From an uncultured Rubrobacteraceae bacterium (GTDB lineage Bacteria > Actinomycetota > Rubrobacteria > Rubrobacterales > Rubrobacteraceae), in NCBI GenBank assembly GCA_902806065.1, contig CADCVE010000015.1, positions 59,503 to 123,502 of the forward strand: DNA of 64,000 bases, written 5' to 3'. Positions within the stretch are counted from its first letter, which is position 1. Every line of letters starts with the position of its first letter. This document shows, piece by piece, positions 15,998 to 23,677 of this stretch. The translations under genes were made by a program, and so were the position numbers. Under the pieces are notes generated by a model. That model did no database searches and had not been told where the DNA came from. It saw nothing but the letters and a program-made list of their open reading frames with translations.

Positions 15998-17605
15998 TTG
16001 CGCCGCGCTCTCGTTCCGACCTTCACGCTTCTCTTGCTATTGCTGCTCTTCGCTTCTCCAGCTTCCGCCCACGGTTTCGGACAGAGCTACGACCTTCCTC
16101 TACCTCTCTGGCTCTACCTCTTCGGAGCTGGCGCGGCGGTGCTGGCCTCTTTCGTCCCCATTGCCCTGTTCGCCGGCAAAGGAAAGACCACGAGAGACGC
16201 GCCGTACCGCTACCCTCGCTTCGACCTCCTGCGTACGAGGCTCACGCGAGCGGTCCTTACCGGACAGATAACGTTGCTCGGGCTGCGGCTGCTCTCGGTC
16301 GGGCTGTTTTTGCTCGTCGTGCTCACCGGTCTCTTCGGGCGGCAGGGCGCTGACTCTAATTTCGCCCCGACTTTTGTATGGATCCTCTTCTGGGTCGGTT
16401 TGGGCTTTTTTACGGCGTTCGTGGCGAACATCTGGCCGCTCGTGAACCCCTGGAAGATCCTCTTCGAATGGGCTGAAACTCTCGCTCACCGGCTCAGGCC
16501 AGGTAGCAGCATCGAGCTTGGCGAGCCATACCCGGCCTCCTGGGGGATATGGCCGGCGGTGGCACTCTACGCCATCTTCGTGTGGGTGGAGAATGTTTTC
16601 TCGGGCTCGCCCATCCCGTTCAACATAGCCGTGCTCGCTCTCAGCTACTCGGTCCTTACCTGGGGCGGTATGGCCGTCTACGGCAAGGAGGCGTGGTTGC
16701 GAAGGGGCGAGGTGTTCTCGGTGTTCTTCGGGCTCCTGGCGAGGTTCGCGCCGTCCGAGGTGAGGGTCAATGACCCGAAGGTGTGCCGACAGTGCTCGGA
16801 TGATTGCGGGGCCGACGGGAAGGAGTGCGTGAATTGCTACGAGTGCTTTGAGAGGGCCGCGCCGGAGGACCGCGAGATCAACTTGCGTCCGCCCGCGGCC
16901 GGGTTGGCGCGTCCCGAACCGGTTCCCCCGGGCGGGGTGTTCTTCGTGATCCTGGTGCTCGCCGGGCTCGCATTCGACGGCCTGCTGGAGACGCCGCTGT
17001 GGACCCAGCTTCGTATAGCAACCTCCATGCCCCAGACGCTGGGACTCGTGCTAGTGCCGCTCGTCTTCCTCGCTGCTTACCTGGGGTTCGTCAAGATCAG
17101 CCAGCTCTTCGGCGGAGGAACGCCCCCACTGGCTCCACTGGCGGCAGCTTACGTCTACTCGCTAGTGCCCATCGCCATTGCCTACCAGGTCGCTCATTAC
17201 TACACGCTCTTGCTAATACAGGGACAGGGGATTATCCGCCACCTCTCGGACCCGTTCGGGTGGGGCTGGGACCTCTTCGGCACCGCTGGGTATACTATCG
17301 ACCCCGGTGTTGTTGGAGCGGCCTTTGTCTGGTACTCGCAGGTGGCGCTCATAGTCGGTGGACACGTGGTCGCCGTGTATATATCGCACCTGATCGCGCT
17401 GCGGCAGTATGAGGATACGGGGAGGGCGCTAAGGAGCCAGATACCCATGCTGGCGTTGATGATCCTCTACACTGTCTCTAGCCTCTGGATCATCTCTCAA
17501 CCCCTCATCCTCGAGGAGAACACGGCCCCGTCCCAGGCAGACGCACCTTCCGAACCCGCCCCTCCCGAGAACCTGCGTGAACCGCCCATGCCTAACCCTC
17601 GATGA
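15998..17605 (+). CDS. polytopic membrane protein of the fenitrothion-hydrolase-like family, with a Cys cluster
   Basis: About 535 residues with an N-terminal signal-like helix, then AHGFGQSYDLPLPLWLYLFG, the typical opening of proteins labelled fenitrothion hydrolase in actinobacteria and haloarchaea. Roughly a dozen membrane helices follow. A cytoplasmic or extracellular loop near residues 260-290 holds six cysteines (VCRQCSDDCGADGKECVNC then YECFE), which looks like a metal or iron-sulfur site. TTG codons at 15995 and 15998 are alternative starts; the ribosome site is weak and translation may be coupled to the upstream cupredoxin-like gene. The historical name reflects one pesticide-degrading member; the natural role, possibly metal or redox related, is unknown. 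Confidence 0.75.
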   Translation: MRRALVPTFTLLLLLLLFASPASAHGFGQSYDLPLPLWLYLFGAGAAVLASFVPIALFAGKGKTTRDAPYRYPRFDLLRTRLTRAVLTGQITLLGLRLLSVGLFLLVVLTGLFGRQGADSNFAPTFVWILFWVGLGFFTAFVANIWPLVNPWKILFEWAETLAHRLRPGSSIELGEPYPASWGIWPAVALYAIFVWVENVFSGSPIPFNIAVLALSYSVLTWGGMAVYGKEAWLRRGEVFSVFFGLLARFAPSEVRVNDPKVCRQCSDDCGADGKECVNCYECFERAAPEDREINLRPPAAGLARPEPVPPGGVFFVILVLAGLAFDGLLETPLWTQLRIATSMPQTLGLVLVPLVFLAAYLGFVKISQLFGGGTPPLAPLAAAYVYSLVPIAIAYQVAHYYTLLLIQGQGIIRHLSDPFGWGWDLFGTAGYTIDPGVVGAAFVWYSQVALIVGGHVVAVYISHLIALRQYEDTGRALRSQIPMLALMILYTVSSLWIISQPLILEENTAPSQADAPSEPAPPENLREPPMPNPR

Positions 17606-17619
17606 CCCGACAGAAACTT

Positions 17620-18225
17620 TCAGAGCTCTTTTTGCAGGTATAGCCAATCCCGGACGCCGAGGAAGTAGCCGGTGAGGAGGGAGCGCTGGCGGGACTTCTC
17701 CTTGTAGCCGTATGCTTCGTAGAGTCTGAGGGCGGGTAGGTTGCGGCCGCTGACGTGCAGACCGACCGTGGCCTTGCCGGACTCGCGGGCCAGAGATTCC
17801 GCCCGATCCAGAAGCGCCTGCGCCATCCCCTGGCGGCGATAGTAGTGGTCGACGACGAGTCGCTCGACGTAGGCCTCCGAGGAGAAGGCGGAGTAGCGGG
17901 GGTAGGAGAGAAGAGTTACGGCCCAGGAGGCGTGGAAGAAGCCAAGGGAGCTGCTCAAGGTCTTCCACAGGCCGCGGGCCAGGGCGTCATCGTCGGAGCT
18001 AGAGATGCGGATGCCGACGCTCGCGGCGACTTCTGCAGAGTCCGGGTTTTCGATAACCAGGGAGCGCACTCCGCCCAGGGAATGCTCCAGGTCCACCCAC
18101 CGCTCCATGATCTTTACCGACCGCTCCATGCGGCTCCGGAAGATGGGACGGAACTTATCCAGGAACCCCTCGACTACGAGAACGGCAATCGCCGCGTCGT
18201 CCCGGGGCTCCGCGGGCCGAACCAC
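17620..18225 (-). CDS. GNAT family N-acetyltransferase
   Basis: GCN5-related acetyltransferase. The start chosen is GTG at 18225, because GGAGGAGG sits eight bases upstream and a TACAAT -10 box (18254-18259, minus strand) lies between it and a longer alternative start at 18294. The roughly 201-residue product opens VVRPAEPRDDAAIAVLV. It has YVERLVVDHYYRRQGMAQAL, the acetyl-CoA pyrophosphate loop (R/Q-x-x-G), and ends with LRLYEAYGYKEKSRQ, the usual motif B. Substrate unknown. Convergent with the gene ending at 17605, only 14 bases apart. Confidence 0.87.
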   Translation of the reverse strand: MVRPAEPRDDAAIAVLVVEGFLDKFRPIFRSRMERSVKIMERWVDLEHSLGGVRSLVIENPDSAEVAASVGIRISSSDDDALARGLWKTLSSSLGFFHASWAVTLLSYPRYSAFSSEAYVERLVVDHYYRRQGMAQALLDRAESLARESGKATVGLHVSGRNLPALRLYEAYGYKEKSRQRSLLTGYFLGVRDWLYLQKEL

Positions 18226-18253
18226 GAAGCTCTCCTCCTCCTGCACGAAGCGT

Positions 18254-18259
18254 ATTGTA
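18254..18259 (-). promoter_or_regulatory. -10 box of the GNAT gene
   Basis: Minus-strand TACAAT lies 28 bases upstream of the GTG at 18225, leaving a short leader that contains the GGAGGAGG ribosome site. It supports the shorter start for this gene. Confidence 0.45.
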
Positions 18260-18290
18260 GCCTGTAAGCTGCCCGGCTTTCGCCTCGCGG

Positions 18291-18848
18291 TCAAGGTCCT
18301 GACTCCAGCTTGCGGCGTCTCTTGAGCGCGTAGACCACGATGATGGCGTGCCCGGTCACGGCGGCTAGAAGACCGATGCTGTTGAACAAGAGGCTGAACC
18401 GGTGATGCCGCCGAAGTAGACCAACAAGAAGAATCCCCAGCGGAAGAACCGCAGAAGGGACGTGCGAAGGCCGGGAGTGTGCATTCTAAGAGCGATTACA
18501 ACGATCACTTGATGATCGCGCTGATCATGAGGTATATGGGCACGAAGACGATGCCGAGCACGACGTACTTCGCCAGATAGAACGACACGAGAAACAACAG
18601 CCACACCTCGAGGATATTTATCCAGAAGCAAACGCTTTCGTCAGTACCTCGTGTCCCTTGCCCATAGTGGCGTTAAAGAACTCGATAAACCTCCCATGCG
18701 CGGGTTCTTTGTAGTGGTGGATCATGTATACCGGTAACAACGTATAAAGGAGGATCAGTGGCAAGTTGTCGCTGGTCGAAAAGCAGGGCAACGAACACAA
18801 AGTTAGTACCGCGAAGGGCAGCGACACGCGTGACCAGTTGTCGGCCAT
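18291..18848 (-). pseudogene. HXXEE-domain membrane protein, broken by several frameshifts
   Basis: The minus strand shows one protein split over successive frames. The first frame (ATG 18848 to TAA 18618) has VYMIHHYKEPAHGRFIEFFN, the HxxE region of HXXEE proteins. The next frame continues directly with VCFWINILEVWLLFLVSFYL and LGIVFVPIYLMISAIIK, then stops. A third gives LRMHTPGLRTSLL, and a fourth gives LLFNSIGLLAAVTGHAIIV ending KRRRKLES. Together they cover the length of an intact family member of about 180 residues. At least three frame changes are needed, so this is a relic rather than a sequencing slip. The motif reads HxxEP instead of HxxEE. Confidence 0.75.
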
Positions 18849-18894
18849 CCAGGGACCTAACCGGTACTATCTTTCACGAGACGCAGCCGGCGAG

Positions 18895-19692
18895 CTAGCT
18901 TATGAGCCGCTTGCGCATGAAGTGGATCGGGAGCAGTGCGAGCGCCGCGGTGAAGACCAGGATCCAGGCGATATCCACGAGCACGCCGGGCGAAGGTCCG
19001 GTCGCTAGAGCCCGGCAGACGTTTACCGCATGATACAGGGGCGTGAACCAGGCGATCTGGGGCACGGGGGCCGGGAAGTCCTCGATAGGGAAGAAGATGC
19101 CGGAAAAGAGAAATAGGGGCGTAACCACGAGCGTGAAGTAGTAAGCGTAGAAGTCCAGGCTGGAGATCAAGCTAGTAAACAACGTTCCCATGACGCTGAA
19201 CATGACGCCGATGAGCAGTAGCATCGGCGGAATAACAAGCGCCCAGGGAGAGGAGATCAGAGGCGTCTCGAAGACGAGCCCTAATCCCGTCAATACCCCC
19301 AAAAATGCCGTACCGTAGAGCGCCGAACGAGTCCCCGCCCACAGGTACTCCCCGAGGACGATGTCCTCTGCGTTGACCGGTGTCGTTATGATTGCGTCGT
19401 AGATGCGGCCGATCTTCAACCGGATGAACGTGTTGAAGGTGCTCTCGAAGGAGGCTGCGAACATTGCGTTGCTCGCCAGGAGCCCCGGCGCGATGTACTG
19501 CGTATACGTCAGCCCGTTTATCCCACCCTCCCGGATAAACGCTCCAAGCCCCAGACCCAGAGCCGTCAAATACAACAACGGCTCGAAGAGGTTGGGCAGC
19601 AGGATGGTCTTCCAATACTTGCGAAAGATGATCGCGTTGCGCTGCCACACCCGGAACGCCCCACGCCACGAAGGAAGCCTCATCTTATCCAT
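18895..19692 (-). CDS. ABC-2 type transporter permease (NodJ/DrrB-like)
   Basis: A 265-residue inner-membrane permease with six predicted helices, beginning with a short amphipathic stretch and KTILLPNLFEPLLYLTALG. It carries the ABC-2 signature region LFLFSGIFFPIEDFPAPVPQ followed by FTPLYHAVNVCRALATG, typical of the NodJ/DrrB lipooligosaccharide or drug exporter branch. The start overlaps the last base of the ATPase gene stop (19692), so translation is coupled. With the ATPase it makes a two-gene exporter. Substrate cannot be read; lipids, glycolipids or drugs are the known range. Confidence 0.9.
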   Translation of the reverse strand: MDKMRLPSWRGAFRVWQRNAIIFRKYWKTILLPNLFEPLLYLTALGLGLGAFIREGGINGLTYTQYIAPGLLASNAMFAASFESTFNTFIRLKIGRIYDAIITTPVNAEDIVLGEYLWAGTRSALYGTAFLGVLTGLGLVFETPLISSPWALVIPPMLLLIGVMFSVMGTLFTSLISSLDFYAYYFTLVVTPLFLFSGIFFPIEDFPAPVPQIAWFTPLYHAVNVCRALATGPSPGVLVDIAWILVFTAALALLPIHFMRKRLIS

Positions 19693-20648
19693 CAGTCCAC
19701 CAGCCTCCGGCCCGTCAGCTTCAGAAAGACGTCTTCAAGGCTGGCCTGCCGGTGCAGCACGTTGCTAACCGTAATACCGGACTCTCGAACTCTGCGCGTT
19801 ACCACCTCTGCGTCCGGGGTGTAGACGTAGATGGCTCCGCCGATGCTGTCCACGCTGTCGGCCACGCTTTCGACGGCCGCCGTCAACTTTTCTAGATCGT
19901 TTGGGGCGGCCCGGATCTCCAGGACTTCGGAGCTTACGTGTTCGGAGATCATCTCTCGCGGGCTGCCCTCGACAATGATCCTGCCTCCCTCCATGATGCA
20001 CAACCGGTCGCACAACTGGGCCGCTTCATCCATGTAGTGCGTCGTAAGGACGAGCGTCTTACCCTCCCCCGTAAGCTCGCGCAGCTTGTCCCAGACCAGG
20101 TGCCTCGCCTGCGGGTCGAGGCCGGTGGTCGGCTCGTCGAGGACGACGAGGTCGGGGTCGTTGATGAGGGCGCGCGCTATGAGGAGCCTCCTCTTCATGC
20201 CGCCGGAGAGCTGCTCGACCCTGGCGTCGGCCTTGTCTTGAAGCTGCACGAACTCCAGTAGTAGCGCCGCTCGCTTGCGCACCAGCTTGCGGGGCAGGTC
20301 GAAGTAGCGGCCGTAGACGAGGAGGTTCTCCTTGACCTTGAGGTCCTCGTCGAGGTTGTTCTCCTGCGGGACGACACCAATGCGCCGTTTGACCTCTCTC
20401 TCGGCCCGACGCACGTCCATTCCCACAACCTTTAGCTCCCCGCCCGTAGGGATGGCGGCGCCATAGATCATCTTCATCGTCGTAGTCTTACCGGCCCCGT
20501 TTGGCCCGAGGAACCCGAAGCACTCCCCCCGATATACCTGGAAATCCACGCCCTTGACAGCCTCGAAATCCCCGTAGCTCTTCGTCAGACCTCGGGCGGC
20601 GAGTGTAGCCTCTGCGACGTTTGTAACCTTCTCCGTCCCCTCGTTCAA
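19692..20648 (-). CDS. ABC transporter ATP-binding protein (NodI/DrrA-like)
   Basis: A 318-residue ATPase with Walker A FLGPNGAGKTTTMKMI, signature LSGGMKRRLLIARAL, Walker B LVVLDEPTTGLDPQ and the H-loop LVLTTHYMDEA. The C-terminal 80 residues form the DrrA-type extension. The TTG at 20648 is the start: it forms a TTGA overlap with the stop of the upstream uracil-DNA glycosylase gene and has GGGAG eight bases upstream. It is followed immediately by its permease. ATP hydrolysis by this subunit at the cytoplasmic face would power the exporter. Confidence 0.94.
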   Translation of the reverse strand: MNEGTEKVTNVAEATLAARGLTKSYGDFEAVKGVDFQVYRGECFGFLGPNGAGKTTTMKMIYGAAIPTGGELKVVGMDVRRAEREVKRRIGVVPQENNLDEDLKVKENLLVYGRYFDLPRKLVRKRAALLLEFVQLQDKADARVEQLSGGMKRRLLIARALINDPDLVVLDEPTTGLDPQARHLVWDKLRELTGEGKTLVLTTHYMDEAAQLCDRLCIMEGGRIIVEGSPREMISEHVSSEVLEIRAAPNDLEKLTAAVESVADSVDSIGGAIYVYTPDAEVVTRRVRESGITVSNVLHRQASLEDVFLKLTGRRLVD

Positions 20649-21247
20649 ACGCTAAAACTCCCATTCTCTGGTTCGCCTGGAGCCGCCCGTTCCCTGAGCG
20701 CTGCGAGCGCTCTGTGGAGACGCTCTTTGTTCTCTGGCGCGTTGAGCCACGTCGAGGCGCCCGAAGGGTGGGGCAGGGGCACATATACTATCCCACCGCG
20801 CTCGAAGGTCTCGCCGACGGCCTCCGAGAGGCGAGTTATCCCCAGAAGCTCTTTTATGGCGAGTCCACCAGCCGGGACCACGACCTTTGGTTGGAGCAGC
20901 TCGAACTCGCGCAACAGGTGCGGGCGGCAGTTGTGGATCATGGCTCGCGAGGGCGGCAGGTCTCCACCGTGCGTCCCACCCTTCGCCTTCCCCGGGAAGC
21001 AGCGGCACACAGCTGACAGGTACACATCCTCGCGCGAGAGGCCGGCCTGCTCGAACCAACCCGCCAGCCGCTTGCCCGCGGGCCCCGTGAACGGCAGGCG
21101 GGTCACGACCTCCGTGGAACCCGGCGCCTGGGCTACGAGCAGGAGCCCGGTACGTTTCGGCAAGTCCACGACCGGCGCATTACCGCCTTTTGGAAAGCAG
21201 CGTGAGCAGGCTCGAACTCGGTTCCGATGCTCCATCAGCAAGTCCAC
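20645..21247 (-). CDS. uracil-DNA glycosylase family protein (family 4/5-like, Fe-S)
   Basis: A 200-residue base-excision repair enzyme of the iron-sulfur uracil-DNA glycosylase superfamily. Motif A is LLVAQAPGSTE with LPFTGPAGKRLAGW, and motif B is PLPHPSGASTWLN. Cysteines in ACSRC near the N-terminus and in AVCRCFPGK and IHNCRPHL provide the probable [4Fe-4S] ligands. Details differ from classical family 4 (motif A lacks the GEAPG form and motif B is HPSG), so it may belong to family 5 or an unnamed branch. No Shine-Dalgarno precedes the GTG at 21247; TACCAT ends exactly seven bases upstream, suggesting a leaderless transcript that continues into the ABC exporter genes. Confidence 0.85.
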   Translation of the reverse strand: MDLLMEHRNRVRACSRCFPKGGNAPVVDLPKRTGLLLVAQAPGSTEVVTRLPFTGPAGKRLAGWFEQAGLSREDVYLSAVCRCFPGKAKGGTHGGDLPPSRAMIHNCRPHLLREFELLQPKVVVPAGGLAIKELLGITRLSEAVGETFERGGIVYVPLPHPSGASTWLNAPENKERLHRALAALRERAAPGEPENGSFSV

Positions 21248-21339
21248 GGCTCTAATGGTAGCGCCGCTACGGAGCAGAGGCAGTGCTCATAATCTCCGAA
21301 ATTAAATATCACAATCCTTAAAAAGACTACAAAACAGGG

Positions 21340-21369
21340 TTGTCGCCCTGGAATTCGTACTGCTACAAT
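21340..21369 (+). promoter_or_regulatory. leaderless promoter of the class E sortase
   Basis: TTGTCG at 21340-21345, an 18-base spacer and TACAAT at 21364-21369. The ATG starts eight bases after the last T, so the expected transcript start falls on or beside the A of the start codon. No Shine-Dalgarno is present. Confidence 0.6.
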
Positions 21370-21376
21370 CTGAGAC

Positions 21377-22183
21377 ATGGCACTCATGGATAAAAAACAG
21401 AATCAGAGAAGGCGCGTCCGGCGCCAGGTACAAGCAAAGCGCCGCCGTACAGGCTTGATCGTCTTCCTGGGTCTGGCCGTCTTGACTGTTGGGGCAGTGG
21501 TCTTCTTTGGTCCCGACCTCTCTTCGGAGACGGAGACCGATACCGTGGGGCTAGTCTCCGATCCAACCGTGGACGGTGCACCTGAGATCGTCGAAGAGCC
21601 CGTAGAAGAATCGGACACCGAGGAGTCGGAAACCGAGGAATCAGACACCGAAGATGAAGCTGCGGACGAGATGTCGGATGAGGAGCTTGACTCTTCAGAG
21701 GACGACGAGAACGATCCGTCTGTTACTCCGCCGAGCGATCCAACCATGTTCTTGAGCATCCCCAAGCTTGGCATCAACGGTGCTGTGGTAGCGGATGGTG
21801 AGGTGGGCCTGGAGTTGGGCGCACAGCATCTGGAAGGCACGGGGTTCCCGTGGATACCGGATTCCAACACTTACATCGCGGGACATCGCATTGGCTTCCC
21901 CGGTACCGGTAGCGACCGCATCTTCTACAGCTTGCCCTCAATGTCGGCGGGGGACGAGGTCATCCTCAGCGATTCCCTCGGACGGGAGTACACGTACCGG
22001 GTCAACAACATTTTCGCCGTGACGCCCTTCGATACATGGGTTGCGGGTCCGACCGGAGACGACATGGTCACGCTGCAGGTTTGCACGGAGACCCCCGATG
22101 ACTGGTGGACCATAGGGCCCCGCCTCATGAGCTCCGGACCCGAGTCGGGCCGCTTGATAGTTCAGGCAGAGAAGGTCGCCTAA
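21377..22183 (+). CDS. class E sortase
   Basis: Membrane-anchored transpeptidase that joins exported proteins to the cell wall. The 268-residue protein has a very basic N-terminal tail (residues 1-24), one membrane helix (about 26-44), and an acidic Glu/Asp/Ser linker (about 50-115) with repeats of the EESDTEE type. The sortase barrel follows. The catalytic His170 lies in YIAGHRIGFPG, Cys236 in TLQVCTETPDD and Arg259 in ESGRLIVQAEK. This is the class E arrangement seen in actinobacteria, whose members usually recognise LAXTG-like signals. A leaderless promoter precedes it and a strong terminator follows. The small exported protein at 23141-23335 could be a substrate. Confidence 0.9.
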   Translation: MALMDKKQNQRRRVRRQVQAKRRRTGLIVFLGLAVLTVGAVVFFGPDLSSETETDTVGLVSDPTVDGAPEIVEEPVEESDTEESETEESDTEDEAADEMSDEELDSSEDDENDPSVTPPSDPTMFLSIPKLGINGAVVADGEVGLELGAQHLEGTGFPWIPDSNTYIAGHRIGFPGTGSDRIFYSLPSMSAGDEVILSDSLGREYTYRVNNIFAVTPFDTWVAGPTGDDMVTLQVCTETPDDWWTIGPRLMSSGPESGRLIVQAEKVA

Positions 22184-22213
22184 GAGCCAGGCGGTCTTAA
22201 CCTAGAGGAAACT

Positions 22214-22250
22214 AGAGGATGTCCCTGACTCAGGGACATCCTCTTTGTGT
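22214..22250 (+). terminator. strong intrinsic terminator after sortase
   Basis: Arms 22214-22228 and 22230-22244 form a near-perfect hairpin (AGAGGATGTCCCTGA and its complement, with a one-base centre that opens to a small loop), followed by TTTGTGTG. Confidence 0.88.
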
Positions 22251-22697
22251 GTAAGCAGACTCACCCTCAGCCCATCTGCGGGGAAGAGCGGAAACACTAG
22301 CGCAGAGAGCACTCAATGGGCTTCAGACAGCAGTATGGATCAGCCGTCGCTGAGCGCAGGTTCTTTATAGATATTTCGTACTTCCTCTTGCGTTCTTCGG
22401 CAGGCGGAAGAGGGCTCTTGGCCTCAACTTCTGTGGAAGCCATCGCCGCGCTGCCCGTCTCGCGGAACGGGCAGCGCGGCGCTCCAGCCGAGCTACGCTC
22501 CTGTCGGTCTCTAACCTGGTTAGAACCTTATGCACGAAACTCGGGCGTAGAGAGTCGCGAGCCTTGATCGGCACCATAACCTCTACAGCCGCACTCATAC
22601 TATTGGGCGGTGGGAATCATCCTTTTGGAGGATGCGGGGTCAGGCACGGGGTGCGACACTTCATTCAGTATTGTTAAGCCCCAAGTAGGAGGAAAGA
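22251..22697. other. 447-base region without a convincing gene, containing a perfect hairpin
   Basis: No ORF here looks real. At 22445-22458 and 22467-22480 two 14-base arms (GCCGCGCTGCCCGT and its exact complement) flank an 8-base loop. It lacks a T-tract on either side, so it is not an ordinary terminator. An AT-rich stretch (22360-22385) lies upstream. A small RNA or protein-binding site is possible. Confidence 0.4.
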
Positions 22698-23036
22698 ATG
22701 AAGAAGGTAATGATGTTGGCGGCGCTTCTGGCGATGTTGGTTGTGGCGGCCGTACCGGCTTTGGCGCAGGTTGGCCAGGACTTCGAGCAGGAGACCGAGA
22801 GCGGCGACGTGGAGCAGTCGTTCACGATCACCAGCGAGGGTAGCAACGGCAACCAGTGTGTCAACGCTAATGGCACCGTGAACACCGGCAACCTGCAGAC
22901 TCAGAGCGGCTCCATCCAGTACGCCTCGGACGTCGAGGAGTTCGAGCAGGATGAGATCGGCTCCGACCTCTCGGTCAATGGTTCCTCTGAGGTTACGTGT
23001 GACCAGCAGGTCAACCAGGCCGCTGCCGCCGGCTAA
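22698..23036 (+). CDS. small exported protein, 112 aa
   Basis: The ATG has GGAGG upstream. The first 23 residues are a classical signal peptide (MKKVMMLAALLAMLVVAAVP then ALA) with cleavage probably after ALA. The mature part, about 89 residues, is acidic and rich in Gln, Asn, Ser and Gly, with two cysteines (in GNQCVNANG and EVTCDQQVN) that could form a disulfide. No domain recognised. It is a single-gene unit ended by a terminator with a TTCG tetraloop. The neighbouring gene also encodes a small exported product with a very similar signal peptide, so the two may have arisen by reuse of the same export leader. Confidence 0.8.
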   Translation: MKKVMMLAALLAMLVVAAVPALAQVGQDFEQETESGDVEQSFTITSEGSNGNQCVNANGTVNTGNLQTQSGSIQYASDVEEFEQDEIGSDLSVNGSSEVTCDQQVNQAAAAG

Positions 23037-23073
23037 GGACGATGCTCTACGGTTAAACCGTAGCTTGCACTCA

Positions 23074-23106
23074 GGCGGGTCCCTTCGGGGGTCCGCCTTT
23101 CCTTTT
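23074..23106 (+). terminator. intrinsic terminator with TTCG tetraloop
   Basis: Arms 23074-23083 and 23088-23097 pair over ten bases, two of them G-U, around TTCG, followed by TTTCCTTTTG. Confidence 0.88.
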
Positions 23107-23140
23107 GTAGAAAGCACTCATTGTAAGGGGAGGGAAGAAG

Positions 23141-23335
23141 TTGAAGAGGTTGGTGCTGTTGATGTCCGTGCTGGCGATGATGCTGGCGGTTGCCGCCCCC
23201 GCGCTGGCGCAGACCGGACCGGAAGTGGTTCCGAGTTCCGGTGGCGGAGACGGCGCTACCTTACTGACGCTCGGGTTCGGCGTCGCGCTCATAGCTTGCG
23301 GGCTCCTCGTCCGCCGCGTTTTCGGGAAGTTCTGA
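23141..23335 (+). CDS. 64-aa exported protein resembling a minimal sortase substrate
   Basis: The TTG start has GGGAGGG six bases upstream. The protein has three parts: a signal peptide (residues 1-23, ending PALA), about ten residues of mature sequence, and a C-terminal sorting-like region. That region is VPSSG at 30-34, a short Gly/Asp spacer, a hydrophobic helix (about 39-57) and the basic tail RRVFGKF. VPSSG is close to the LPXTG pattern. If processed, only about ten residues would remain attached to the wall. A class E sortase gene lies 1 kb upstream. An alternative reading is a simple double-anchored membrane peptide. Confidence 0.75.
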   Translation: MKRLVLLMSVLAMMLAVAAPALAQTGPEVVPSSGGGDGATLLTLGFGVALIACGLLVRRVFGKF

Positions 23336-23365
23336 GGGGGATTCCCGGAGAGCGGAGCGATCAGG

Positions 23366-23400
23366 GCCGGGACTTCCTCAACGGAAGTCCCGGTCTTTCT
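23366..23400 (+). terminator. intrinsic terminator
   Basis: Arms 23366-23377 (GCCGGGACTTCC) and 23383-23394 pair fully with one G-U, loop TCAAC, followed by CTTTCT. Confidence 0.85.
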
Positions 23401-23418
23401 CTTAGCGGCAGGAGGTGT

Positions 23419-23676
23419 CTACCTCGGTTCGTAGACGTCTTGGAGGATCGGCTCTATGCCCTCGTCGCCGACGCCGGAGCTGTACTGGATATATTTGGCG
23501 CGCTGGAGGTAGGCGAGAGCCGTCTTCACGCGGCCATCCAGGGCGGGGATCTCAGCCTCTATCTCCGCTAGCTTTGCGGCGTCGAGGACAACGTCCTCTT
23601 CATCATTGTCTTGCCATTCCTCCCACAGCCCGCGCCACAGGGCGTCGAGCTCGGGGGAGAGGGGTTCGCGCTCCAT
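23419..23676 (-). CDS. hypothetical protein, 85 aa, last gene of the pepA operon
   Basis: Begins one base after the moaB stop, so translation is probably coupled. The product is acidic and helical (LDALWRGLWEEWQDNDEEDV then KLAEIEAEIPALDGRVKTAL) with no membrane segment or known motif. Codon use matches neighbouring genes. It converges on the exported-protein genes; the hairpin at 23366-23400 may end transcription from both sides. Function unknown. Confidence 0.65.
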   Translation of the reverse strand: MEREPLSPELDALWRGLWEEWQDNDEEDVVLDAAKLAEIEAEIPALDGRVKTALAYLQRAKYIQYSSGVGDEGIEPILQDVYEPR

Positions 23677-23677
23677 C

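Noticed and set aside
22365..22598. 77-codon minus-strand ORF over the perfect hairpin
   Set aside because: Arg-rich, no ribosome site, and its frame runs straight through the inverted repeat; likely chance.
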